The translations under genes were made by a program, and so were the position numbers. From assembly GCF_001419745.1 (NCBI RefSeq), contig NZ_LIRJ01000209.1, forward strand, positions 1 to 40,436: DNA of 40,436 nt. Reading direction: 5' to 3'. Position 1 is the first letter of the stretch. Every line of letters begins with the position of its first letter. The stretch is from Streptomyces silaceus. Lineage in GTDB: Bacteria; Actinomycetota; Actinomycetes; Streptomycetales; Streptomycetaceae. Positions 15,608 to 23,018 of this stretch are shown here, piece by piece. Below the pieces are notes generated by a model that was not told the DNA's origin, searched no databases, and worked only from the letters and a program-made list of their open reading frames with translations.

Positions 15608-15703
15608 GCGGAACATCCCCCTCGCGTAATTGCCTCTGCCGATGACGGGTGACGAAGACGAAAGCGTGGACGAAGACGTAGATGTGGACGTACGTGGTCG
15701 AGG

Positions 15704-15738
15704 ACGGAGAAGAATCCAGAACGGAACGGAGAAGAATC
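15704..15738. repeat. Direct repeat ACGGAGAAGAATC in the pur7-pur10 spacer
   Basis: Identical 13-bp copies lie at 15704-15716 and 15726-15738, 22 bp apart, which is about two helical turns. The spacer is less GC-rich than the surrounding genes and also holds GACGAAGACG-type repeats. This would suit an operator or internal promoter for pur10 and the genes after it. Confidence 0.5.
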
Positions 15739-15753
15739 GGCGGCGACGGGCCC

Positions 15754-16236
15754 TCAGCGGCCCGCGGCCCCGGCGAGCCAGACGTGTCCGGCGGTCACCG
15801 CGTCCTTGATGAAGGTGCCCGCGCCACGCCGGACGTTCTCGTCGAGCAGGGAGACGTCCTCGGGCGCCACCCACGCGAACTCCGGGTGCTTGTCCCGTTC
15901 GAGGCGGGGCGCCGACAGGTCCCCGTCCACGTCGACGACGTAGTCGGACTCCAGGTGCCGTACGCCGTCCGCCGTCCAGCTCTCGTGCACGACGCGGGCC
16001 AGCACCTGGCGCAGCCGCCAGCCCGTCTCCTCGAAGATCTCCCTGCGCAGGGCCTCGTGCCGGCTCTCCCCGGCCTCCACGGCGCCGCCCACGACGTCCC
16101 AGCAGCCGGGGAACAGACGCCGGTCGGCCGAGCGGCGCTGCACGAAGATCCGGCCGAGCGGATCGCGGATGAGCGCGCCGACCACCTGCCGGTGGGCGGC
16201 CTCGTGCCGTCCCTCGGGCGCGGCCTCATCGGTCAC
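15754..16236 (-). CDS. pur7: Nudix hydrolase of puromycin synthesis
   Basis: A 160-residue Nudix protein with a complete Nudix box at residues 51-73: Gly51, Glu57, Arg65-Glu66, Glu69-Glu70 and Gly72, in the order GX5EX7REUXEEXGU. In the proposed pathway it hydrolyses the 3'-keto-3'-deoxy form of ATP to the monophosphate with release of pyrophosphate, pulling the unfavourable Pur10 oxidation forward. The GTG start at 16236 lies 11 bp inside the end of napH and has a GGGAGGGGAG site about 9 nt upstream. Co-transcription with napH is therefore very likely. Confidence 0.9.
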   Translation of the reverse strand: MTDEAAPEGRHEAAHRQVVGALIRDPLGRIFVQRRSADRRLFPGCWDVVGGAVEAGESRHEALRREIFEETGWRLRQVLARVVHESWTADGVRHLESDYVVDVDGDLSAPRLERDKHPEFAWVAPEDVSLLDENVRRGAGTFIKDAVTAGHVWLAGAAGR

Positions 16237-17683
16237 CGCCGGCGCTCCCCTCCCCCAGCCGGTGCCGGGCGTAGTGGGTGAGCACGGTCTGGAACGCCTG
16301 CCCGTGCAGTGCCGCGCCCTCGCGGCTGTACTGCGCCGTCCTGTCGCACGTCAGGTGGTAGCAGGGGTCGTAGGGCCGGTCCGCGCTGCCGCCCCACAGA
16401 GCGGCCTGTTCGGCGGTCTTGGTCTCGAACGAGCCGCCGTAGAGCCCGCCGGCGGGGATGCCCGCGCCGCGGAACGCCACGTAGTCGGAGCGCCCGTCGG
16501 CGGAGGCGGGCCGGGATGTGCGGCCCTGGGCGGCGAACGCCTCGGTCAGCCTGCGCTCGATCTCCTGGGAGCCGGGCGCGGGGCGCTGTCCGGTGCCGGG
16601 GTCGACGGCGTCGGAATCGAGCGTGAAGAGGCCGTAGTTGGAGCCGCCGATCATCTCCAGGTTGAGGTACAGCGCGGTGCGCCGGCGCTCCTCGGGGGTC
16701 AGCGAGTCGACGTAGTGCTGCGAGCCGAGGAGGCCGAACTCCTCGGCGCCCCAGAAGCCGAACACCAGGCGGTTGTCGCCGGGCCCGCCGTGGTCGCCGG
16801 CCGCGGCCAGGGCGCTCTCCAGCAGGACGGCGGCGGCGACGCCGTTGTCGTTGATGCCGGGTCCCTCCGGCACGGAGTCGAGGTGGGCGCCGGAGACCAC
16901 GGTGTGCCCGGGGTCGCCACCGGGGCTCACGGCGATCAGGTTCTCGGTGGTGCGGCGCTCGGTGAGCGAGCGGAGGGTGACCTGGACGGTGTGTCCGGCC
17001 CGTGCCTCGTCGGCGAGGCGGCGGCCCGTCTGCCGGGTGACTCCGCCGACGGGTATGCGGGCGGCGGCGGGGTCGGCCAGCCAGGTGTGCAGTTCGCCGG
17101 GGCCGGTGTTGGCGACGAGCACGGCGGACGCGCCCGCCTCGGCGGCCACCCGCTGCTTGTCGTCCATGGAGCAGCCACCGGCGTCGACGAGCGCGATCCG
17201 CCCGGCGGCCGGCACGCCCGCGTAGGCGGCGGCGCGGCAGCCCTGCCGCCGCTCGGCGTCCCCGTCCAGGGCCACCGGCCGTGCCGTCAGGCCGCCTTGG
17301 GGGGTCGACGGCGAGTAGCCGCTGACCACGACGCCCGGTGTGCCGCCGTCCCGCAGCACGAGCTTTTCCTCAAGTGTTCTGGTGTAGAGGAAAGGGAACT
17401 CCTGGCGCTGGGTCGTGTACCCCGCCGCCTTGAGCAGCTTCTCGGCGTACGTCACCGATTCCGCGTATCCCTGTGTGCCTGACGCCCGGTCGCCACCGTG
17501 CGCGTCCGCTATTCGTTCGAATTCCTTCAGGTGCTTTTCGACCTGATCCTGCGAGAGGGGCGGCGGAGTGACCTCGGTTTCCCCCGCCGCAGCCGATGAG
17601 GAACCACTTACGAGCTGCGCGAGAAAGAGAACGCCGACCGCTCCGGCGGCCATCGCGCTCTTTCCCTGGAACCGGTGGAGCAC
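16226..17683 (-). CDS. napH: Secreted N-acetylpuromycin N-acetylhydrolase, M28 metallopeptidase fold
   Basis: A 485-residue secreted enzyme that removes the acetyl group from exported N-acetylpuromycin. It has a signal peptide: a basic HRFQGK start, a hydrophobic stretch to about residue 26, and likely cleavage after SAAA (near 33). A PA-like domain lies about 90-230 and the M28 di-zinc domain about 245-470. Metal residues by comparison with Streptomyces griseus aminopeptidase are His267 in GAHLDS, Asp279 in GINDN, Glu315 in WGAEEF, Glu343 in LNLEMIGG (usually Asp) and His443 in CYHLTCD. The GTG at 17683 has GGAGG 4 nt upstream and keeps the basic n-region of the signal; an ATG at 17653 would lose it. 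It is the first gene of the - strand pur operon. Confidence 0.92.
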   Translation of the reverse strand: MLHRFQGKSAMAAGAVGVLFLAQLVSGSSSAAAGETEVTPPPLSQDQVEKHLKEFERIADAHGGDRASGTQGYAESVTYAEKLLKAAGYTTQRQEFPFLYTRTLEEKLVLRDGGTPGVVVSGYSPSTPQGGLTARPVALDGDAERRQGCRAAAYAGVPAAGRIALVDAGGCSMDDKQRVAAEAGASAVLVANTGPGELHTWLADPAAARIPVGGVTRQTGRRLADEARAGHTVQVTLRSLTERRTTENLIAVSPGGDPGHTVVSGAHLDSVPEGPGINDNGVAAAVLLESALAAAGDHGGPGDNRLVFGFWGAEEFGLLGSQHYVDSLTPEERRRTALYLNLEMIGGSNYGLFTLDSDAVDPGTGQRPAPGSQEIERRLTEAFAAQGRTSRPASADGRSDYVAFRGAGIPAGGLYGGSFETKTAEQAALWGGSADRPYDPCYHLTCDRTAQYSREGAALHGQAFQTVLTHYARHRLGEGSAGGDR

Positions 17684-17721
17684 ATTTCCTCCATATCCGG
17701 AAGCTGTTCTACGAGTTTTAC

Positions 17722-17750
17722 TTTTAACGACCAGCACATTACCTCGGCAA
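17722..17750 (-). promoter_or_regulatory. Candidate promoter for the napH-dmpM operon
   Basis: On the - strand TTGCCG (17750-17745) and TTAAAA (17727-17722) are 17 bp apart in a locally AT-rich stretch. The -10 is about 40 bp upstream of the napH start. The -10 match is imperfect. The rest of the 286-bp napH-LysR gap shows no gene. Confidence 0.35.
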
Positions 17751-17969
17751 TACCTGCGCCCCAAAGGGTCGCAAAGAGCCTCGCCGGAATCCGGACGTCT
17801 CGGCGGTGACTTGACACCGCGATCAGGAGATGTTTGGGAACGGCTGTGCGGCACGCGCTCAGGCGGCCACGGCGGGCCGTGGGCGCGCTCGGTTACCCGG
17901 AGCGCGCCGTCCACAAACGATCAAGTTCACGCCAGGCGCCGGGCACCGGGCGAAGTGATGATGGCCGGT

Positions 17970-18962
17970 TCAGCCGGGGAGGACGTCCGCGGCGACGGCC
18001 GCACCGCGCAGCAGGGCCCGGTCGGGGACCGGCAGCCAGATCTCCCCGGGCACGTGGGTCAGCCAATCTCCGGCCGACCTCTTGGCGAGGCTCACCAGCC
18101 GCTCGACGAGGGGATGGCCCGCCTGTCGGCGCCACACCATCGACCACGGATAGACGGGCGTGGGGTCGACGAGCGGGATGCTCCTGATGTCCGGCGAGTC
18201 GCCGTAGGAGACGTCAGCCCCGACCAGGCACGCCATGTCGCCATGGCTCCACAGGCGCTCGACGAAGTGCTCGTCGCTCAGCGCCGCGCCCGACAGCGTG
18301 AGGGAGAGGTCGAAGGCGTCCGCGAGGCGGCGCACGTAGTGCTCCCACTCCGACGTCACTCCATAGCGGGCCTGCCAGATGCCGCCGGCGCGCAGGTCCG
18401 CGATCCGCAGCTCGTCGCGGTCGGCCAGCGGATGGGTGCCCGGCACCAGCGCCCGCAGCGGCTCCAGACGTACGAGGCGGTGCGCGAACTCCGCCGACCA
18501 GCCCTGCACGTCGTGGACCCGGCCGAACGCCGTGTCGATCTCGTCCCGGGCCAGCGCGGGCAGCGCGGCGCCGAGTGACTGCCGCATGCTCATGTTCAGC
18601 GGCAGGTCGGGGTCCTCCTCCAGCAGTTTGCGGATCAGCCGGAGGGGCGCGAGCCGCCCGTCGACCACGTCGACCCGCAACGGGCAGCGCTCACGGGGCT
18701 GTACGGCCCGGACGGCGGCCTCGGCCGCTTCGAGGACGCGGCGGGCCGGCTCCAGGAAACGCTGCCCCTCGTCGGTCAGCGCGACGCTCCGGTTGCCCCG
18801 GACGAAGAGTGAGACACCGAGCAGCAGCTCAAGGCGGCGGATCCGCTGGGACAGCGCCTGCTGCGTGATGCAGAGCCGCTCGGCCGCGCGCCGGAAATGC
18901 AGCTCGTCCGCGGTGATCGCGAACGATCGCACGAGCGCCAGGTCCAGATCCACAAACACCAA
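17970..18962 (-). CDS. LysR-family transcriptional regulator
   Basis: A 330-residue LysR protein. The N-terminal winged HTH spans about residues 5-64 (FRRAAERLCITQQALSQRI, then LELLLGVSLFVR), and an effector-binding domain follows. The frame begins with TTG at 18962, with GTG codons at 18959 and 18953 as alternatives; an inverted repeat covers the start region. It is on the same strand as, and immediately upstream of, napH, so it could be the edge gene of the cluster or its regulator. No dedicated pur regulator lies inside the cluster. The ligand is unknown. Confidence 0.85.
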   Translation of the reverse strand: MVFVDLDLALVRSFAITADELHFRRAAERLCITQQALSQRIRRLELLLGVSLFVRGNRSVALTDEGQRFLEPARRVLEAAEAAVRAVQPRERCPLRVDVVDGRLAPLRLIRKLLEEDPDLPLNMSMRQSLGAALPALARDEIDTAFGRVHDVQGWSAEFAHRLVRLEPLRALVPGTHPLADRDELRIADLRAGGIWQARYGVTSEWEHYVRRLADAFDLSLTLSGAALSDEHFVERLWSHGDMACLVGADVSYGDSPDIRSIPLVDPTPVYPWSMVWRRQAGHPLVERLVSLAKRSAGDWLTHVPGEIWLPVPDRALLRGAAVAADVLPG

Positions 18963-18986
18963 CTGTTGATCAGCAAGCAGCAGTTG
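18960..18986. promoter_or_regulatory. Inverted repeat at the LysR start, candidate operator
   Basis: CAACTGTTG (18960-18968) and CAGCAGTTG (18978-18986) are inverted copies with one mismatch and a 9-nt centre. TTGACA on the - strand (18990-18985) overlaps one arm. The position fits LysR autoregulation. Confidence 0.5.
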
Positions 18987-19002
18987 TCAACCGGGCCGCG
19001 AC

Positions 19003-19662
19003 CTAGCCGGCGAGCAGCACCTTCGCCAGGACGCCCTCGCCCGAGAGCTCGATCCGCCCCTGCCGCACTCCCTCGCCCACCGTCAGCTCGCCCCTGCTCA
19101 CCGCGACGCAGGTCTCCGCGTCCAGCGCGAGGCACACCTCGGGGGCGTCCGGCGCGGGGCCCTCGCCGTAGGAATCCCCGTCACCGCCGACGCGTACGTG
19201 GAACTCCCCTTCGGGCAGCCGGACTTGGACGAGCCCCTCGACACCGGCTCCCGCGAGGGAGCGCAGCAGCGGCAGCGCGAACCAGTGCGCCCGCACGGCG
19301 TCCGTGGGCCTGCGCTCGTCCAGGGCGGGCGCGCCCCAGGCGGCGATGGCCTGGAGGACGGGCAGCAGCTCCCGCCCCCTGCCGGTGAGTTCGTAGACGT
19401 ACGCGGCCGAGGGCGGGGGCAGGCGGCGGCGCGTGGACAGGCCCTGCTGCTCCATGTCCTTCAGGCGCGAGGCGAGGACGTCCGTGCTGACGCCGGGCAG
19501 GTCCGCGTGCAGGTCGGTGTAGCGGCGCGGTCCCGCGAGCAGCTCCCGGACGATCAGGAGGGTCCAGCGGTCGCCCACGGCGTCGAGGCCCCGGGCGGCG
19601 GCGCAGTACTGGTCGTAGCTTCGGCGGGACCGGGCGTTCGTCCGGGGCTGCTGAGGTGGCAT
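19003..19662 (-). CDS. HxlR-family transcriptional regulator with C-terminal sterol-carrier-like domain
   Basis: A 219-residue regulator. Residues about 20-110 form a MarR/HxlR winged helix (AVGDRWTLLIVRELLAGPRRY, then DVLASRLKDMEQQGL). The C-terminal part (about 130-219) resembles the small SCP2-like domain found in this longer HxlR subgroup. The ATG at 19662 was chosen over one at 19680 because TAGACT lies 7 nt upstream and no ribosome site is present. It diverges from the aminotransferase gene, and a perfect palindrome between the two starts is a likely shared operator. Confidence 0.85.
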   Translation of the reverse strand: MPPQQPRTNARSRRSYDQYCAAARGLDAVGDRWTLLIVRELLAGPRRYTDLHADLPGVSTDVLASRLKDMEQQGLSTRRRLPPPSAAYVYELTGRGRELLPVLQAIAAWGAPALDERRPTDAVRAHWFALPLLRSLAGAGVEGLVQVRLPEGEFHVRVGGDGDSYGEGPAPDAPEVCLALDAETCVAVSRGELTVGEGVRQGRIELSGEGVLAKVLLAG

Positions 19663-19669
19663 GCGGCAT

Positions 19670-19675
19670 AGTCTA
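19670..19675 (-). promoter_or_regulatory. -10 element of the HxlR gene promoter
   Basis: TAGACT lies 7 nt before the ATG at 19662. TTGGAA is 16 bp further upstream as a -35. The transcript would be nearly leaderless. Confidence 0.5.
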
Positions 19676-19703
19676 TGCAAGTTGTTGGACTTTCCAAGCG
19701 GGT

Positions 19704-19720
19704 ACTTGGTAAAACCAAGT
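19704..19720. promoter_or_regulatory. Perfect 7-3-7 palindrome, candidate HxlR operator
   Basis: ACTTGGT-AAA-ACCAAGT lies in the 84-bp gap between the divergent HxlR and aminotransferase genes, close to both promoters. A second weaker CCAAG/CTTGG pair overlaps it. Confidence 0.6.
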
Positions 19721-19746
19721 CACACACGTCACGGGAGGCGCACCGC

Positions 19747-20958
19747 ATGGAGTTCCGGCAGTCGAGCAAGCTCAGCGAGGTCTGTTACGAGATCCGGGGC
19801 CCCGTCATCGAGCACGCCAACGCCCTGGAGGAGGCGGGCCACAGCGTCCTGCGCCTCAACACCGGCAACCCCGCGCTCTTCGGCTTCGAGGCGCCCGAGG
19901 AGATCGTCCAGGACATGATCCGGATGCTCCCGAACGCGCACGGGTACACCGACTCGCGCGGCGTCCTCTCCGCCCGGCGCGCCGTCGCCCAGCGCTACCA
20001 GGCGCTCGGCCTGGACGACGTCTCCGTGGACGACGTCTTTCTCGGCAACGGCGTCTCCGAGCTGGTCACCATGGCGGTGCAGGCCCTCCTGGAGGACGGC
20101 GACGAGGTGCTCGTCCCCGCGCCCGACTTCCCCCTGTGGACCGCCGTGACGACCCTCTCCGGAGGCAAGGCCGTCCACTACGTGTGCGACGAGTCCGCGG
20201 ACTGGTACCCCGACCTCGACGACATGGCCTCGAAGATCACCGACCGCACCAAGGCCGTCGTGATCATCAACCCCAACAACCCCACGGGCGCGGTCTATCC
20301 GAAGGAGATCCTGGAGGGCATCCTCGACCTGGCGCGCCGGCACGGCCTGATGGTCTTCGCCGACGAGATCTACGACCAGATCCTGTACGACGACGCCGTG
20401 CACCACAGCGTCGCCGCGCTCGCCCCGGACCTGGTGGTCCTCACCTTCTGCGGCCTGTCCAAGACCTACCGGGTGGCGGGCTTCCGCTCCGGCTGGCTGG
20501 TCGTCACCGGACCGCGGCAGCACGCGAAGAGCTATCTGGAGGGGCTGACGATGCTGGCCTCCATGCGGCTGTGCCCCAACGCCCCGGCGCAGTACGCCAT
20601 CCAGGCCGCGCTCGGCGGCCGCCAGTCCATCCGTGACCTGACGGCGCCCGGCGGCCGGCTGCACGAGCAGCGCGACCGGGCCTGGGAGAAGCTGAACGAG
20701 ATCCCGGGCGTCTCCTGCGTGAAGCCGAAGGGCGCGCTGTACGCGTTCCCGCGCCTGGACCCGAAGGTCCATCCGATCCACGACGACGAGAAGTTCGTCC
20801 TCGACCTGCTGCTCCAGGAGAAGATCCAGGTCGTCCAGGGCACCGGCTTCAACTGGGCCCGCCCCGACCACTTCCGCATCCTCACCCTCCCCCACGCCGA
20901 CGACCTCGACGCGGCGATCAGCCGGATCGGCCGCTTCCTGAGCGGCTACCGTCAGTGA
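19747..20958 (+). CDS. PLP-dependent aminotransferase, AlaA-like (fold type I)
   Basis: A 403-residue class I/II aminotransferase. The motifs are NPNNPTG (175-181), the Asp of DEIYD (206), SKTYRVAGFRSGW with Lys239 as the Schiff-base lysine, and a C-terminal Arg in FRILTLP for carboxylate binding. Overall it resembles glutamate-pyruvate aminotransferase AlaA. The ATG has GGGAGG 8 nt upstream. Its stop overlaps the start of the C39-like gene as GTGA, so the pair is translationally coupled and probably controlled by the divergent HxlR regulator. Amino donor and acceptor are unknown. A housekeeping alanine role is possible, but the coupling argues for a more specific one. Confidence 0.88.
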   Translation: MEFRQSSKLSEVCYEIRGPVIEHANALEEAGHSVLRLNTGNPALFGFEAPEEIVQDMIRMLPNAHGYTDSRGVLSARRAVAQRYQALGLDDVSVDDVFLGNGVSELVTMAVQALLEDGDEVLVPAPDFPLWTAVTTLSGGKAVHYVCDESADWYPDLDDMASKITDRTKAVVIINPNNPTGAVYPKEILEGILDLARRHGLMVFADEIYDQILYDDAVHHSVAALAPDLVVLTFCGLSKTYRVAGFRSGWLVVTGPRQHAKSYLEGLTMLASMRLCPNAPAQYAIQAALGGRQSIRDLTAPGGRLHEQRDRAWEKLNEIPGVSCVKPKGALYAFPRLDPKVHPIHDDEKFVLDLLLQEKIQVVQGTGFNWARPDHFRILTLPHADDLDAAISRIGRFLSGYRQ

Positions 20959-21599
20959 CACCGACCGTCACACCGACCACCGGGAGCACCGTGACACCGT
21001 CCTGCGCCACCTGCGGACAGCCGGTCCAGACACAGTTCGCCTCGCCCGAGCTCGTCGCGCCCATCGTGTACGACGGGTTCGACCGCGCCGCCGACCCGGC
21101 CTGGCGCACCTCGGGCGCGGCCACCCTCGACGACTACGCCCGCTGGTGCGGCCACCTGTGCGGCCTCACCTGTTTCAGGATGGCGCTCGGCACGGCCGCG
21201 CCGTCCCTGTTCGCCCTGCGGGACGGCGCGCTGAAGTACGGCGCGTACACCGAGACGGACGGGGTGATCAAGGGCATGATCTACACCCCGTTCGCGGAGT
21301 ACGCGCGCGAGGAGCACGGTGTCGACGCGACGGTCCACCGGCACCTCTCCGTCGAGGAGATCACCGCTCTGCTGGACGAGGGGCGCCAGGTCATCGCCTC
21401 CGTCCACTACGAGATCCGCCGCCCGCACCGCCCCGCGCCGGGCAGGGGCGGCCATCTGGTCCTGCTCACCGGGCGCACGGCCGACGGACTGCTGCACTTC
21501 CACAACCCGTCGGGCATCGACGGACCCACCCGGACCGCGCGGCTGTCCGCCGCCGAGTTCGAGCCATTCTTCGCGGGGCGCGGGGTCTCGCTGCGCTGA
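20955..21599 (+). CDS. C39-like papain-fold peptidase or acyltransferase
   Basis: A 214-residue protein with a papain-like core. Its HLCGLTCFRMAL motif holds the candidate nucleophile Cys69 (Cys65 is a nearby alternative). GGHLVLLTG supplies His167 and HFHNPSG supplies Asn184. An N-terminal CATCG motif may bind metal. No signal peptide or ABC transporter domain is seen, so this is not a bacteriocin leader-processing exporter. The GTG at 20955 overlaps the aminotransferase stop. The function is not known; with the aminotransferase it may process a small amino compound. Confidence 0.75.
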   Translation: MTPTVTPTTGSTVTPSCATCGQPVQTQFASPELVAPIVYDGFDRAADPAWRTSGAATLDDYARWCGHLCGLTCFRMALGTAAPSLFALRDGALKYGAYTETDGVIKGMIYTPFAEYAREEHGVDATVHRHLSVEEITALLDEGRQVIASVHYEIRRPHRPAPGRGGHLVLLTGRTADGLLHFHNPSGIDGPTRTARLSAAEFEPFFAGRGVSLR

Positions 21600-21619
21600 C
21601 AGACGGTCATCCCCGCTGC

Positions 21620-21625
21620 CAGGAT
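21620..21625 (+). promoter_or_regulatory. -10-like element of the FAD monooxygenase gene
   Basis: CAGGAT followed by GGCGCC and the ATG at 21632 repeats the leaderless -10 plus 6 nt spacing seen elsewhere in the window. There is no Shine-Dalgarno sequence. Confidence 0.4.
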
Positions 21626-21631
21626 GGCGCC

Positions 21632-22861
21632 ATGATGCGTGGAGGGAAGGTCGCCGTCGTGGGCGGCAGCATCGCCGGGTGCGCCGCGGCGCTGGCCGCG
21701 CACCGCGGAGGTGCGGACGAGATCACCGTGTACGAGCGCGCGTCGGGGGACCTGGCGGACCGCGGCGTCGGGCTCGCCGTGCACGACGCCCGGTACGCGG
21801 AGCTGGAGTCGGCCGGTTACCTGGACGCGGGCATGCCGTGGGTGCGGATGGCGCGCCGACGCTGGTACGTGCGCGACGACGCGACCGACGCGCCGCTGGG
21901 GCGCGAGATCGCCGAGACGCCCTTCCCCTTCCGTACGTACAACTGGGGTCCGCTGTGGCGGGAGTTGAGAAGCCGGGTGCCCAAGACGGCGGACTTCCGC
22001 GCGGGTACGCCCGTCGAGGCGCTGCACCCGGGGCCGGACGGCGTGCGGGTCGACACGGCCGACGGCACCGAGGAGTTCGACCTCGTCGTCGGCGCGGACG
22101 GCTACCGCTCGGTGGCCAGGACGTCCGCGTTCGGCGACGTGCGTCCCGCGTACGCCGGGTATCTCGCCTGGCGCGGCGCGTTCCCCGAGGCCAGGCTCGC
22201 CGATCCGCACCTGTGGGCCGAACACGACTGCGCGTACGTCGTCTTCCCGGGCGGCCACGTCATCCTCTACCGCATCCCCGACGGCGCGGGCGGCCACCGC
22301 GTCAACTGGGTCCTGTACACCGCGCCGCCCCCGGACCTCGACCTGGGACTCGGCCTGGACCTGCGGCTCACCGGACCCACGAGCCTGCCGCCGGGCGGCC
22401 TCACCCGGGCGCTCGCCGCGCATCTCGCGTACGTCGCCGACGCGCTCGTGCCGCCCTTCTGGGGCGCGTTGTTGCGCGAGACGGCGCCCGACGAGCTCTT
22501 CCTGCAGCCCATGTACGACTTCACCGCACCCCGTTGCACCGCGGGCCGTGTGCTGCTGGTGGGCGACGCGGCGGCGGTGGCCCGGCCGCACACCGGCGCG
22601 GGCGCGGTCAAGGCGCTCCAGGACGCCACGGTCCTGGAGGCCGCGCTCGCCACGGCGGACACCTGGGCGGAGGCTCTGGACACGTACGACACCGACCGCA
22701 CCGTCTCCGGCCGCTCGATGGTCGACCTCGGGCGGCGGCTCGGCACGGCGCTCGTCCAGGACACTCCGGACTGGCGGGCCATGGACCGGACCGCGCTGGA
22801 GGCGTGGTGGAAGCGGGCGGACGGGAGCGGGGCGTTCGGGGGGCGCGAGCTGAAGCGGTGA
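21632..22861 (+). CDS. FAD-dependent monooxygenase, UbiH/PHBH-type
   Basis: A 409-residue flavoprotein hydroxylase. KVAVVGGSIAGCAAALAAH is the N-terminal GxGxxG dinucleotide motif. DLVVGADGYRSVAR is the conserved DG motif. VLLVGDAAAVARPHTGAGA is the GD motif that binds the FAD ribityl chain. The substrate is unknown, and no reductase is next to it, as expected for a single-component enzyme. ATG codons at 21632 and 21635 are both possible. It lies 32 bp after the C39-like gene on the same strand but seems to have its own promoter. Confidence 0.88.
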   Translation: MMRGGKVAVVGGSIAGCAAALAAHRGGADEITVYERASGDLADRGVGLAVHDARYAELESAGYLDAGMPWVRMARRRWYVRDDATDAPLGREIAETPFPFRTYNWGPLWRELRSRVPKTADFRAGTPVEALHPGPDGVRVDTADGTEEFDLVVGADGYRSVARTSAFGDVRPAYAGYLAWRGAFPEARLADPHLWAEHDCAYVVFPGGHVILYRIPDGAGGHRVNWVLYTAPPPDLDLGLGLDLRLTGPTSLPPGGLTRALAAHLAYVADALVPPFWGALLRETAPDELFLQPMYDFTAPRCTAGRVLLVGDAAAVARPHTGAGAVKALQDATVLEAALATADTWAEALDTYDTDRTVSGRSMVDLGRRLGTALVQDTPDWRAMDRTALEAWWKRADGSGAFGGRELKR

Positions 22862-23006
22862 GCCGGGGCCGTGAGCTGCGGCGATGAGCTGAGCCGACGC
22901 CGATCCGTGTGACGCGGCGCACGCCCCCGGCGCGCGTGACGCGTAGTCAAGCCGTGGCCGTGCGTCGTGGCCTGACGCCGTTTTGGGGATGCGCCGCCGA
23001 CATCAA

Positions 23007-23012
23007 TAGGAT
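23007..23012 (+). promoter_or_regulatory. -10 element of a leaderless promoter for the VWA gene
   Basis: TAGGAT, six bases, then ATG at 23019. No ribosome binding site is present. The upstream gap 22862-23018 otherwise shows no gene or strong terminator. Confidence 0.55.
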
Positions 23013-23018
23013 CCGGCG

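Noticed and set aside
17811..17816. TTGACA on the + strand in the LysR-napH gap
   Set aside because: No -10 at a suitable distance and no + strand gene follows before 19747.
20955..21599. C39-like protein as a bacteriocin leader peptidase
   Set aside because: There is no ABC transporter, membrane domain or double-glycine precursor nearby.
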